From assembly GCF_004322855.1 (NCBI RefSeq), contig NZ_CP036402.1, forward strand, positions 558,001-622,000: a stretch of DNA of 64,000 nucleotides, written 5' to 3'. Of the stretch, positions 18,554 through 27,820 are shown piece by piece (the first letter of the stretch is position 1; each line of letters begins with the position of its first letter). Source of the DNA: Egibacter rhizosphaerae (GTDB lineage: Bacteria > Actinomycetota > Nitriliruptoria > Euzebyales > Egibacteraceae). The translations under genes and the position numbers were made by a program. Under the pieces are notes generated by a model. That model saw only the letters and a program-made list of their open reading frames with translations, was not told where the DNA came from and made no database searches.

Positions 18554-18566
18554 CATGGTCAGACCT
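18554..18566. promoter_or_regulatory. Candidate operator upstream of the CoA-transferase run
   Basis: Within the 174-nt gap after the dmlA-like gene, TGGTCAGACCT (18556–18566) contains the palindrome GGTC-A-GACC. It is one base off the TNGTNNNACNA pattern matched at 11737–11747. This may link the transporter and CoA runs under one FadR-type regulator located elsewhere. Confidence 0.3.
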
Positions 18567-18638
18567 TATGGCGGCGCAACGTACGCGTCGTCGGTACCCG
18601 TGGCAAGAGGCGATCCGCCTCCCGTTGCGTCTCTTCGC

Positions 18639-19730
18639 TCAGCTGCGTGAGGTGCCAGCGGGTGCGAGGAGCGACTCGAGTGTGGAGGCGACCTCCTCCG
18701 TCGAGGCGCTGCCCCCGAGGTCGGCGGTGCGAACGTCCGTGCTCGACAGGAGCTGTTCGATCGCCGAGAGGAGCGTGTCGTGCGCACGCTCCAGGCCGAG
18801 GTCGCGCAGCATCAAGGCCCCGGACCACACCTGGCCGATCGGGTTCGCCACGCCCTTGCCTGCGATGTCGGGTGCGGACCCGTGCACCGGCTCGAACATG
18901 GATGGCCCATCCCCGCCGAGGCTCAGGTTCGCCGAGGGTGCGATGCCGAGGCTCCCGGCGACCGCAGCGGTGAGGTCGCTCATGATGTCCCCGAAGAGGT
19001 TGGAGCCGACGATCACGTCGAGCGTGCTCGGCCGGGACACACACGCGGCGGCGAGCGCGTCGATGTGCATGGACGCAACCTCGACGCCGGGGTGCTCCTC
19101 GGCGACCTCTGCCACGATCTCGTCCCAGAACGGCATCGAGTGGACGAGGCCGTTCGACTTCGTTGCCGACGTCAACACCCCTCGCCGCCCTGCGGCCGCG
19201 TCGAACCCGGCGCGCACGACACGTTCGACCCCTGCGCGGGTGAACACCGATTCCTGGATCGCGAGCTCCTCGGGCCGTCCGGAGTAGACGCGGCCGCCGA
19301 CCTCCGAGTACTCCCCTTCCACGTTCTCGCGGACCACAAGCACATCGAACGTCCCGAGGACCTCCGGGCGCAGAGGCGACGCGATCCCGGCGAAGCTGCG
19401 GACCGGGCGCAGGTTCACGTACTGGTGGAATCGCCGACGGATGGGGATGAGCATCCCCCACAGCGAGATGTGGTCCGGCACATCCGGCCGACCGACGGCC
19501 CCGAGGAAGATCGCGTCGAAGGCCTCGAGATCCTCCAAGGCGTCTTCGGGCATCATTGCGCCCTGTGCGACATAGCGGTCGCAGCTCCAGTTCCGCTGCT
19601 GCCACCGCAGCTGGACGCCCTCCTGTGCCGCCGCCGCAGACACCAATGTCTGCGCGGGTTCCATGACCTCACGGCCGATTCCGTCGCCAGGAAGCGCCAC
19701 GATGTCGACTCTGTCCGGTGCCGCGCCCAC
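18639..19730 (-). CDS. D-malate/tartrate dehydrogenase-like decarboxylating dehydrogenase
   Basis: This 363-residue member of the isocitrate/isopropylmalate dehydrogenase family has IVALPGDGIGREVM at the N-terminus, RPVRSFAG with the substrate arginines, VVRENVEGEYSEVGG, the TSATKSNG lysine region, metal aspartates around LDVIVGSNLFGDIMSD, and FEPVHGSAPDIAGKG. The spelling suits the tartrate dehydrogenase/D-malate dehydrogenase branch, which oxidatively decarboxylates D-malate or tartrate. It is upstream of and co-directional with the CoA-transferase run. The GTG start has GAGG six bases before it. Confidence 0.8.
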   Translation of the reverse strand: MGAAPDRVDIVALPGDGIGREVMEPAQTLVSAAAAQEGVQLRWQQRNWSCDRYVAQGAMMPEDALEDLEAFDAIFLGAVGRPDVPDHISLWGMLIPIRRRFHQYVNLRPVRSFAGIASPLRPEVLGTFDVLVVRENVEGEYSEVGGRVYSGRPEELAIQESVFTRAGVERVVRAGFDAAAGRRGVLTSATKSNGLVHSMPFWDEIVAEVAEEHPGVEVASMHIDALAAACVSRPSTLDVIVGSNLFGDIMSDLTAAVAGSLGIAPSANLSLGGDGPSMFEPVHGSAPDIAGKGVANPIGQVWSGALMLRDLGLERAHDTLLSAIEQLLSSTDVRTADLGGSASTEEVASTLESLLAPAGTSRS

Positions 19731-20224
19731 GCAAGCCTCGATCGTCTCAGACGTCGGACGCTGTTCAGCCTATCGGAAGCACTCGGCCGCTCGCCATCGC
19801 TGCCGACAAGGCCCGTGGGCGTGCCGACGCTGCCCGAGCCAGACGACCCCTACTCCGTCGCCAACGTGGCGTGCGCGCCCAAACCCAAGGGCTTTTCCAC
19901 CGGGCAGAGTTGGCGTCCCACCGAGTCGGTGAGGCTCTCGCCGCCTGGGAGAGGTCAGATCGTGCCCGGCCGGGTGGCGCGCGGCTGCCTGTAGCGCCGA
20001 TGGGACGGCGTGCCTAAACGCGAGCCCCTCGTCGACAGGGTCCGTTCCCGAAGTAGCCCGCGAGCGGCTGGCGTTAGCTCGGGCTGACGCCGACCGTGTT
20101 GATCCGATCGAGGTTCGTGCGTCATCCCTTACGCGATACCAGCGGGGTGGCCTGTTGGCACCGCGGAGCGCGGACCTCATACTCATGTTCGCGGCTACTC
20201 GCACCAGGCGGTGCGGAGGTCATG
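19731..20224. other. Divergent intergenic region, about 490 nt, no gene recognised
   Basis: This gap separates the dmlA-like gene (minus) from the AfsR/LuxR regulator (plus) and must hold both promoters. Open frames exist on both strands but none shows a recognisable protein, a good ribosome site, or a family motif. No strong hairpin or repeat was seen. Confidence 0.5.
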
Positions 20225-23071
20225 ATGGCGAGCATGAACGGCGGGCCGGAGTCCGCATCGGCCGTGGACGGACTCGAGCTCGGCGCATGGGGTGCGGGTC
20301 GGCGGAGGCACGGGTTGGTCGCGTTGCCCGTGGCGGTTTCGACGCTGGTGGGTCGAGAGCGAGAGCGTGGGGAGGTCGCCGAGCTCCTCGGTGAGGGGCG
20401 GCTGGTCACGCTCACGGGCGCGGGCGGCTGTGGGAAGACCCGGTTGGCGCTCGAGGTCGCCGGTGACGTGGCTGCGGGGTTCGCCGCTGGGGCCTGCTGG
20501 GTGGATCTGGCGGGGGCGGGAGAGGCGGACACGGTCGCGGCGGCGCTCGCCGAGGCGGTCGGGGTGCGTGAGCAGCCGGGGCGGGGGCTGGTGGACACGC
20601 TCCTCGAGCAGCTGCGCGCGTGGCACGGCTTGGTGGTGTTGGACAACTGCGAGCACTTGGTCGAGGCGTGCGCGGCGCTGGTGGCGGGGCTGTTGCGGTC
20701 GTGCCCGCAGGTGCGGGTGCTGGCGACCAGCCGGACGCCGTTGGCGGTGGAGGGGGAGACGGCGTGGGAGGTCGCCCCGTTGTCGGTGCCCGAAGCGCAT
20801 GCCGGATCGGCGCGCGAGGTCGGGCGCGCGGAGGCGGCGCGGCTGTTCGAGCTGCGGGCGCGGCAGGTGCGGCCCGACTTCGCGTTGAGCGACGACAACG
20901 CGGCGGCGGCGGCAGAGATCTGTCGGCGGCTGGATGGGATCCCGCTGGCGGTGGAGTTGGCGGCGGCGCGGGTGCGGGTGCTGTCCCCGGCGCAGATCGC
21001 AGCGGGGTTGTCGGACCGGTTCGGGCTGCTGACCGGCGGGGTGCGCGGGGCCCCGGTGCGGCAGCAGACGCTGGAGGCGTCGGTGGCGTGGAGCTTCGGG
21101 TTGCTGTCGGATGCCGAGCGGCTGGCGTTGGCGCGCCTGTCGGTGTTCGCCGGATCCTTCACGCTGGACGCCGCGGCGGAGGTCGTCGGCGACATCGACT
21201 GCGGCACCCCGGTGATCGATTTGCTCGCCGGCCTCGTCGACCAATCCCTGGTGCAGACCATCGACGACACCGAAGAGGTCCGCTATCGCCTGCTCGAGAC
21301 GATCCGTGTCTACGCCCGGCAGCGGCTCTGTGTGCTCGACGACCCCGCGCGAGTACGCGAGCGCCACCTCGACGTGGCCCTGCGCCGGGCGGCGCGCGCG
21401 GGCGTCGCTTTGAACGGCCCTGAGCCGCAGGCGTGGCAGGCGCGTCTGACCGCGGAGGTGGAGGATCTGCGTGCGGCGATGGCGTGGGCGGTCGAGTCCG
21501 GCCGGCCCGCAGCGGCGCTGGACATCGCCGAGCCCACGTTTGCCTTCTGGTTCGAGCGCGGTCTGCACTCGGAGATGCTGCGACGGCTGCACGCCGCCGT
21601 CGAGTTGCCCGCGGCGGGCGACGTCGAGCGTGCCCGTGGCTTGACGACGGCCGCGCTGTTGGCTCTGGCGGGAGACGACTGTCGGGCTAGCCACCGCGTC
21701 GCCGACCGGGCGGTGGCGCTGGGGCGGGCGACCGAGCTCGACGCACACCTCGTGCGGGCGCTGACCTACCGAGCGGCGGCTGGGTTCCGCAGCGGGTGCG
21801 CGACCAGCGAAGAGGTCGAGGCGGACGCCGAGGAGGCGATCACCCTCGCCCGCGAGCTCGGCGACGACAAGACGCTCGCGCGGGCGTTGGTCCTCACCGG
21901 AGAGCTCGCCATGGGCGGGCGCACCCTCGTTCGCGGACGCGAGCTGCTGGCCGAAGCCGCCGACGTCTGCGACCGCGCCGGACTCACCTATCAGCTCGCG
22001 TCCGCCCTGGCGCTCTCGAGCTTGGGGCTCGGGTTCGCCGGCGATCTCGACACCGCCCGCGCGCACGCGCGGCGCGCCCTCGAGCTCGTCCGACGGTTCG
22101 AGCGGCCGGGCGTCGCCGCGTGGGCGCGGACCGGGCTCGCCGTCGCCGACCTGGTGCAGGGCGACGGCCGTGCCGCGCGGGAGCACCTCGCCGAGGCAGT
22201 CACCGCGGCCCGTCGCAGCGGGCTGGCCACCTTCGAGCTGACCGCCAGCCGGTGGGTGGCCGTGGCGGCACACCGGGTGGGCGATGCCTCCGTCGCCCGA
22301 GCCGGGGGCGAGGCGGTGCTGCGCACCGCGCGCGAGCGGGGAAGCCGCTTCGACGAGGCGGGCGGCGAGTGGGTGCTCGGCGCCGTCGCTCTGGCCGAGG
22401 ATCGACGCGACGACGCCCGCGCTCACCTCGCGCGCAGCCGCCAGCTGTCGGTCGATCCGTGCTACCCGTTCGCCCTCGGGCGCGCGCTGCTCGGGCTCGC
22501 CCACCTCGCCGAGACCGACGGTGACCCCGACGACGCGTGGGAGCTCGCACACGAGGGTCTCGCGGTGCTGGCCGACCACGGCGACCGGGTCGGAACGGCT
22601 GAGGTGCTGGAAACCGTCGCCGGACTGGCCGTCGCGCGCGACCACTCTGACGAGGCGTTGCGGCTGCTGGCCGCGGCCGAGCGATTCCGCGACGAGGCGG
22701 GCATCGTGCGGTTCCCGCTGGCAGCTCGGTGGGCGGCCCGGCACGTGGCTGCCGCACAGGCAGCGCTCGATCAGGAGGACGCCGAGGCGTGCTGGGCCGA
22801 CGGGACCGGCCTGTCGTTGAACGAAGCGGTCGCCTATGCGCGCCGCGGTCGGGGGGAGCGCGCACGCCCGGAGTCGGGCTGGGGTTCGCTGACCCCCGCC
22901 GAACACGACCTGGTGCGGCTGGTCCCGCAGGGCTGCACGAACGCCGAGATCGGTGCGCGTCTGTTCATGAGCGTCAACACCGTCAAGAAGCACCTGTCCC
23001 ACGTCTACGCCAAGCTGGACGTCGACGGGCGCGCCGATCTCGCCGCCGAGGTTGCCCGCCGCGACCTGTAG
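20225..23071 (+). CDS. Large ATP-binding LuxR-family regulator (AfsR/LAL-like)
   Basis: This 948-residue protein has an N-terminal NB-ARC-type ATPase (Walker A TGAGGCGKTRLA near residue 65, Walker B LVVLDNCEHL near 140, and LATSRTPLAVEGE). A winged-helix segment follows, then a long helical TPR-like region (about 400–860) and a C-terminal LuxR helix-turn-helix (LTPAEHDLVRLVPQGCTNAE through NTVKKHLSHVYAKL). ATP binding probably controls activation. The ATG at 20225 is favoured by GGAGGT upstream; 20222 and 20234 are alternatives. The adjacent hydrolase gene may be its target. Confidence 0.9.
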   Translation: MASMNGGPESASAVDGLELGAWGAGRRRHGLVALPVAVSTLVGRERERGEVAELLGEGRLVTLTGAGGCGKTRLALEVAGDVAAGFAAGACWVDLAGAGEADTVAAALAEAVGVREQPGRGLVDTLLEQLRAWHGLVVLDNCEHLVEACAALVAGLLRSCPQVRVLATSRTPLAVEGETAWEVAPLSVPEAHAGSAREVGRAEAARLFELRARQVRPDFALSDDNAAAAAEICRRLDGIPLAVELAAARVRVLSPAQIAAGLSDRFGLLTGGVRGAPVRQQTLEASVAWSFGLLSDAERLALARLSVFAGSFTLDAAAEVVGDIDCGTPVIDLLAGLVDQSLVQTIDDTEEVRYRLLETIRVYARQRLCVLDDPARVRERHLDVALRRAARAGVALNGPEPQAWQARLTAEVEDLRAAMAWAVESGRPAAALDIAEPTFAFWFERGLHSEMLRRLHAAVELPAAGDVERARGLTTAALLALAGDDCRASHRVADRAVALGRATELDAHLVRALTYRAAAGFRSGCATSEEVEADAEEAITLARELGDDKTLARALVLTGELAMGGRTLVRGRELLAEAADVCDRAGLTYQLASALALSSLGLGFAGDLDTARAHARRALELVRRFERPGVAAWARTGLAVADLVQGDGRAAREHLAEAVTAARRSGLATFELTASRWVAVAAHRVGDASVARAGGEAVLRTARERGSRFDEAGGEWVLGAVALAEDRRDDARAHLARSRQLSVDPCYPFALGRALLGLAHLAETDGDPDDAWELAHEGLAVLADHGDRVGTAEVLETVAGLAVARDHSDEALRLLAAAERFRDEAGIVRFPLAARWAARHVAAAQAALDQEDAEACWADGTGLSLNEAVAYARRGRGERARPESGWGSLTPAEHDLVRLVPQGCTNAEIGARLFMSVNTVKKHLSHVYAKLDVDGRADLAAEVARRDL

Positions 23072-23171
23072 GCGTACCCACCCCTGCGCGGTTTCGTACC
23101 CGGTCGGGTGATGTTCTCCGGCAAGGGGTCCTCCATCCTCGCCGCAGCACCCGAGAGCAGGAGCGACCACC

Positions 23172-24008
23172 ATGCCTTCCGACCGGATCCACCGCGCCGT
23201 CTCCGCCGACGGCACCGAGATCGCTGGACGCGTCCACGGCCAAGGGCCACCACTGGTCCTGTTCCACGGTGCGCCACACGACGGCGCCCTCGCCTGGGAG
23301 GCGCTGATTCCTCACCTCGCCGACCGATTCACCTGCTACCTGCCGAGCTCGCGTGGCCGAGAACTGTCCAGCGATAGCGAGGATCACACGCCCCCGCGCC
23401 ACGTGGAGGACGCCAGGGCTTTCGTCGACACCATCGGCGGATCGGTCTACGTAGCCGGCTGGTCAGCCGGCGTCACGGCAACGCTGGGCGCCGCCGCCAA
23501 CAGTGGCGCGGTGGCCGCCGTGGCACTCTACGAGCCCACCGTGATGTCAGTGATGCGCGAGGACGACCTCGCCGACATCAACGCCGCGTTCCAGCAGATC
23601 GGCGCGGCGGTCGCCGAGGGCCGGCTGGCCGATGCGGCGCGTGCTTTCCACCCCTTCGTCGCCACCGACGATGAGCTGGCTGCCCTGGGGCCGGACTACT
23701 ACGAACGCTCCGGGCCCGCCTTCCCCCCGCTGCTGCGCACGGTGCAGGCGCTCCAGGGCTACGAGGGACCCAGAGCCACCGACCCCGAGGCGATGGCGCG
23801 GATCAGCGTGCCGGTCCTGCTTCTGCGAGGCCAACGGACCCTGCGCGCTACCTACTACACCGCCTGCGAGCAGTACGTCGCCGAGCACGTCGCCGACCCC
23901 CACGTCCGCGAGCTGCCCGGCATCGGCCACTTTGCCCCGGCCCTCGCCCCCGAGCACGTTGCCGAGGCACTGGTCTCGTTCTTCGAATCGGTCCGGCAGC
24001 CGGCCTGA
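23172..24008 (+). CDS. Alpha/beta-fold hydrolase
   Basis: This 278-residue serine hydrolase has an LVLFHGAPHDG oxyanion loop, nucleophile elbow GWSAG near residue 98, acid-residue region VLLLRGQRT, and catalytic histidine in GIGHFAPA. Substrate unknown. It begins 100 nt after the LuxR-type regulator on the same strand, a pairing common in actinobacteria, so it may be the regulator's target. No signal peptide, hence cytoplasmic. Confidence 0.82.
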   Translation: MPSDRIHRAVSADGTEIAGRVHGQGPPLVLFHGAPHDGALAWEALIPHLADRFTCYLPSSRGRELSSDSEDHTPPRHVEDARAFVDTIGGSVYVAGWSAGVTATLGAAANSGAVAAVALYEPTVMSVMREDDLADINAAFQQIGAAVAEGRLADAARAFHPFVATDDELAALGPDYYERSGPAFPPLLRTVQALQGYEGPRATDPEAMARISVPVLLLRGQRTLRATYYTACEQYVAEHVADPHVRELPGIGHFAPALAPEHVAEALVSFFESVRQPA

Positions 24009-24130
24009 CCAACGAACTGAGGCCCCTTCCAAGCGGTTCCACCGCCCCGCTCGCGGGCCGGTGGACCTCCGATCCTTGCGTCCGGACTCGTAGCAGCAGA
24101 AGCATGCCCGCCAAGCGGCAGCAGCCCCTA

Positions 24131-25165
24131 TCAGGGCACCATGACCGCGCGGCCCCGGACCTCGCCCTGCTCGAGCTTGTGGTAGACGGCGGCGACGTCG
24201 TCGAGGGCGTAGCGCGTCGAGGTCACGTGAATCCGACCCTCGGCGGCGAGGGCGAGGACCTCCCGCAGCTCGGGGACCGTGCCCCAGTAGGTCGTCTGCA
24301 CCGAGGCCTCCTGCGGCACGCCGAAGAACGACACCGGCAGCGCGCCGCCGCCGATCCCGACGATCGAGATGTCGGCGAGCGGTCGGGTGACCTGCGCGGC
24401 GAGGGCGAGCGTACCGTCGACCCCGACGTTGTCGACCACGAGGGCGGCACCCTTGCCGCGGGTGTGCCCACGTACCGCCTCGGCGGCCTCACCGTCGGAG
24501 CGCACCACGTGGTCGGCGCCGATCTCGCGGGCGTGCTCGAGCTGTGCGTCGTCGAGGTCGATCGCGACAATGCTCGCCGGCGAGAGCTCCCGCAGGAGCT
24601 GCACGGCCATGTGGCCCAGCCCCCCGACACCGATCACCACGGCGGTGGTCCCTGGCTCGAGCTTGTGCAGGCTCCGCTTGATCGCGTGGTACGGCGTGAG
24701 CGCCGCGTCACCGAGCGGTGCCGCATCCGCCGGATCGAGGCCCTCGAGGGGCACGAGCAGTCGCTCGGAGGGCACGAGCATGTAGTCAGCCATGCCCCCG
24801 TCACGACCCAGCCCACCTCCCGCGGCACCGATCTCGGCGGCGTGCTCGCAGTAGTTCTCCATCCCGAGCCGGCAACGCTTGCAGTTCCCGCAGCCCCACG
24901 GCCCGTAGACCGCCACGGGCTGTCCGGGCTCGACGGTGCGCACTCCTGCCCCCACGGCCTCCACCCACCCGGCGTTCTCGTGGCCGAGCGTGAAGGGCAC
25001 CTCGTAGGGCACCACGCCCTCAGGCCACTCCATCAGATGCAGGTCGGAGTGGCAGGCCCCTGCCCCACCGATACGGACGAGCACCTCGCCGGCTCCCGGC
25101 TCGGGGACGGGCACCTCACGCAGCTCGGGCGGCTGCTGCCAAGCGGTCAGTTGGTAGGCACGCAA
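24131..25165 (-). CDS. NAD(P)-dependent zinc alcohol dehydrogenase
   Basis: This 344-residue MDR protein is of the tetrameric AdhA type, with GACHSDLHLMEW (catalytic Cys and His), GHENAGWVEAVGAGV, the structural zinc set WGCGNCKRCRLGMENYC, and coenzyme motif GVGGLGHMAVQLL. It should interconvert alcohols and aldehydes. A TTG at 25165 is chosen because GAGGAA lies five bases upstream and the protein then begins MRAYQLTAW as in relatives. Stands alone, convergent with the hydrolase gene. Confidence 0.85.
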   Translation of the reverse strand: MRAYQLTAWQQPPELREVPVPEPGAGEVLVRIGGAGACHSDLHLMEWPEGVVPYEVPFTLGHENAGWVEAVGAGVRTVEPGQPVAVYGPWGCGNCKRCRLGMENYCEHAAEIGAAGGGLGRDGGMADYMLVPSERLLVPLEGLDPADAAPLGDAALTPYHAIKRSLHKLEPGTTAVVIGVGGLGHMAVQLLRELSPASIVAIDLDDAQLEHAREIGADHVVRSDGEAAEAVRGHTRGKGAALVVDNVGVDGTLALAAQVTRPLADISIVGIGGGALPVSFFGVPQEASVQTTYWGTVPELREVLALAAEGRIHVTSTRYALDDVAAVYHKLEQGEVRGRAVMVP

Positions 25166-25395
25166 CGGTGTTCCTCTCCACAGGACCGGGACCGACATGC
25201 ATACTCACACACGCCAGCATCCCCGCGCGGTCCTCCCCGACCGATCCGAAGGCCTACCGTCGAGGGGGTCGTTCGGCCCCTTCACGACGCACGACGGAAC
25301 GTCCGGAGCCCGATTGGCATGACAGCTCAGGCCGTTGCCACATCGCACCGCGGGCGGCTGGACGGTACGGGGCGGCGTGAGCGAGGCTGGACCAC

Positions 25396-25794
25396 GTGAA
25401 CCGACCGGCCATACCGCTTGCGAGGCACCTGTTGCGGGTGCGCGACCTGATCGACCGGGCGTATGCCGAGCAGCTCGACCTTGCCGCGCTGGCTCGCAGT
25501 GCGTCGGTGTCGCCCGACTACTTCAGCCGCAGCTTCAAAGCCGCATTCGGGGAAGCTCCGCATCGGTACCTGATGAGCCGGCGGATGGAGCGCGCCAAGG
25601 CGCTGCTGCGTGAGGGTGAACTCTCCGTCACCGAGGTCTGCCTCGCGGTCGGGTTCACGAGCCTGGGGTCGTTCAGCACCCAGTTCCGGCGGTTCGTCGG
25701 GCAGAGCCCGAGCGAGTACCGCGAGCTGGGCGGTCACGAGGAGCTGGCCCGGCTGCCGTCGACGGTCCGATCGCCGAGCAGATCCGATCGTTGA
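25396..25794 (+). CDS. AraC-family regulator, likely with damaged 3' end
   Basis: This 132-residue protein is essentially a stand-alone AraC DNA-binding domain: two helix-turn-helix units around LDLAALARSASVSPDYFSR and LSVTEVCLAVGFTSLGSFST, ending in FVGQSPSEYRE. Relatives of this short type are followed by a VOC-family gene that they control. Here the last coding bases overlap, in another frame, the C-terminal half of such a VOC gene, so a deletion appears to have removed the junction. The DNA-binding part is intact. Start is GTG 25396. Confidence 0.78.
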   Translation: MNRPAIPLARHLLRVRDLIDRAYAEQLDLAALARSASVSPDYFSRSFKAAFGEAPHRYLMSRRMERAKALLREGELSVTEVCLAVGFTSLGSFSTQFRRFVGQSPSEYRELGGHEELARLPSTVRSPSRSDR

Positions 25795-26012
25795 TCGCGA
25801 CCGGCCACCTGGGACCTGGTGCATTCGCAACCAAGGACTGCAGGGCCACCTATCGCGAGCTCAAGGCCAAGGGCGTCGAGTTCATCGAAGAGCCCGAGGA
25901 GCGCTTCTACGGCATCGACGCCGCCTTCCGTGATCCCTTCGGCAACCACTGGCGGCTGACCAACGCAAGGACACCATCACGGCGCCCTGAGCCTGGAAGA
26001 GCAGAGGACTGA
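25761..26012 (+). pseudogene. VOC (glyoxalase/bleomycin-resistance) gene, C-terminal half only
   Basis: In the frame from 25761 the protein reads as the second half of a VOC domain: a TKDCRATYRELKAKGVEFIE stretch, then EERFYGIDAAFRDPFGNHW, ending soon after. The first betaalphabeta module with its metal ligands is missing, and the recognisable part starts inside the 3' end of the AraC gene. A TTG at 25791 could start a short product, but without the first module it should not be functional. Confidence 0.7.
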
Positions 26013-26221
26013 AGAGCCGTTCGGCGTCGGGGGTGTCGACCAGGCCGTACACGCGGATTGATTCATCGGAGGAAGCAGCACAGCAACCTCCGACGAAATG
26101 TGGTCCTCAGGTTTCGTCGGGAGCTAGATTCCGGCTCCACGACGAGGGTGTGCACGCCAGGAGCAGTCGCGTCGCCTATTGTCGGACACGACCGAGCACA
26201 CGAGCGAGCCAGGAGACGAGC

Positions 26222-26773
26222 ATGTCCGAGATCGCCGACCGCTACGCGCGCCTGGCCGACGCGTTCGCCGGCACGGTCGCCGGCGTCCCCGCCGACCGGT
26301 GGGCAAACCCCTCGCCCTGCGAGGGGTGGACGGCACGCGACGTGGTCCAGCACGTGGTCGACGCCCACGCGATGCAGTTGGGGTTCGTCGGACGGGACCT
26401 AGGCGACGTGCCCTCGGTCGATGAGGATCCGCTCGGCGCCGTCCGGGGCGCGAAGGCGGCGGTGCACACCGACCTGACCGACCCCGCAAGGGCCACGACG
26501 CCGTTACAGGGTCTGGCCGGCGAGACCACGTTCGAGCAGTCGGTCGACGCCTTTCTCTCCTTCGACCTGGTCGTGCACCGATGGGACCTGGCCAGGGCGA
26601 CCGGGCTCGAGGAGCGCATCGACACCGACGACGTGCGCTGGGCCGCCGACGCGGCCGCGTCCTTCGGCGAGCTCATCCGCAGCGACGGCGTCTGCGGCCC
26701 GGAGCTGACCCCGCCGCCCGGAGCCGATGAGCAGACCAGGTTGCTGGCCTACCTCGGCCGCCACGCCTGGTAA
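26222..26773 (+). CDS. TIGR03086-type metal-dependent protein (maleylpyruvate-isomerase/DinB-like fold)
   Basis: This 183-residue protein has the actinobacterial TIGR03086 pattern: WANPSPCEGWTARDVVQHVV near residue 28 (with a metal-ligand histidine), DLVVHRWDLARATGLE around residue 120 (second histidine), and a C-terminal LLAYLGRHAW. Members of the four-helix DinB/mycothiol-dependent superfamily bind a metal and often act with mycothiol. Start ATG 26222. A paralogue lies at 47.5–48.1 kb within an ArsR operon. Specific function unknown. Confidence 0.82.
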   Translation: MSEIADRYARLADAFAGTVAGVPADRWANPSPCEGWTARDVVQHVVDAHAMQLGFVGRDLGDVPSVDEDPLGAVRGAKAAVHTDLTDPARATTPLQGLAGETTFEQSVDAFLSFDLVVHRWDLARATGLEERIDTDDVRWAADAAASFGELIRSDGVCGPELTPPPGADEQTRLLAYLGRHAW

Positions 26774-27042
26774 TCACCAAGCAACGGCCCACCGCCACCA
26801 CCACCGTGGCCATCGGCCCGCCGTCCACACGCTCATCTCCCCCTCGAGTCCGCGACGCGTTGCTCCACGCGGCCGCCGCCGTCGTCGGACACAACCATCC
26901 GTTCGCCCAGAAGGGCGGAGAGCCGCAGGAACTTTGGTCCCACCTGCCTGCGCGTGACGTCGTCGGTCGTCCTCGACGTCGACATCCGCCCGGGACCGAC
27001 GGAGCATTCCGCATGCGTGGGGCCTGTCAGTGGGCTTCAGGA

Positions 27043-27528
27043 TCAGGCACCTGAGACGCGCTGCGCGTGCCGGCGGTGCAACTCCCTCAGCTCGTCGGCG
27101 AACTCCTCGGCCGGGCCGTCGACCACCGCACCCGGCACCACCTGTTGGATCGGCAGCAGCGCCACAGGCCCCGGCGGAGCGCCGAACTCTTCCAACCATG
27201 TCCGCAGCTGCGCGGAAGAGGCCGCGTAGACGATGCGACCCAACCCGACCGAGCCGTGCGCCGCCGCACACATCGGACAGTGCTCCCCGGAGGTGTAGAC
27301 GGTGGCAGCCGCGCGCTGGTCTGGCGTCAGCTGCTCCGCCGCCCACCGAGCCAACTCGAACTCCGGATGGCGGGTTGGATCCCCGCCGGAGACGCGGTTG
27401 CGATCCTGGGTGAGCACCGTGCCATCGCGCGCCACCAGCACCGACCCGAAGGGCTCGTCTCCGGCCTCGAAGGCCTCGCGGGCCAACACGATACAGCGGC
27501 CCAGATGCTGCCGATCCACCTTGTCCAT
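27043..27528 (-). CDS. Nucleoside/nucleotide deaminase-family protein
   Basis: This 161-residue cytidine-deaminase-like zinc protein has GDEPFGSVLVARDG, a zinc-binding HPE (TRHPEFELARWAA, where most relatives have HAE), and the second zinc motif GEHCPMCAAAHG. The layout matches guanine/tRNA-adenosine-type deaminases. The ATG at 27528 has GGAGGG six bases upstream. The substrate (base, nucleoside or tRNA wobble adenosine) cannot be read from sequence; the HPE variant suggests it is not the housekeeping TadA. Confidence 0.8.
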   Translation of the reverse strand: MDKVDRQHLGRCIVLAREAFEAGDEPFGSVLVARDGTVLTQDRNRVSGGDPTRHPEFELARWAAEQLTPDQRAAATVYTSGEHCPMCAAAHGSVGLGRIVYAASSAQLRTWLEEFGAPPGPVALLPIQQVVPGAVVDGPAEEFADELRELHRRHAQRVSGA

Positions 27529-27820
27529 TCGGAACCCTCCGGCGCGCGGGCAATGGCGCGAAGGGTACCCGGTCGCGATCGCCGACGGTCTCCACGTAGC
27601 ACCGCGGACCGGGAACACCTCGCGGACCCGGGTGCCGGATACAGGGGTAGTAGTCGTGGTAGTGCATATCATCTGCCTCTTGCCGCATCGCGAGATGAAG
27701 CCATCACGGCGAGCGTCTCGAGAGGTGAGTCGGTCGCCAACCTCATCTATCGTCTACGAGCTCGTGGTCCGCCCACCCAAGGACGAGGAGTAGCAGCAAG
27801 GCGCCCCGCCCGCGTGACGG

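Noticed and set aside
20195-23215. 1006-codon open frame on the minus strand
   Set aside because: It is antisense to the AfsR/LuxR regulator, which has complete Walker and helix-turn-helix motifs; the antisense frame has none.
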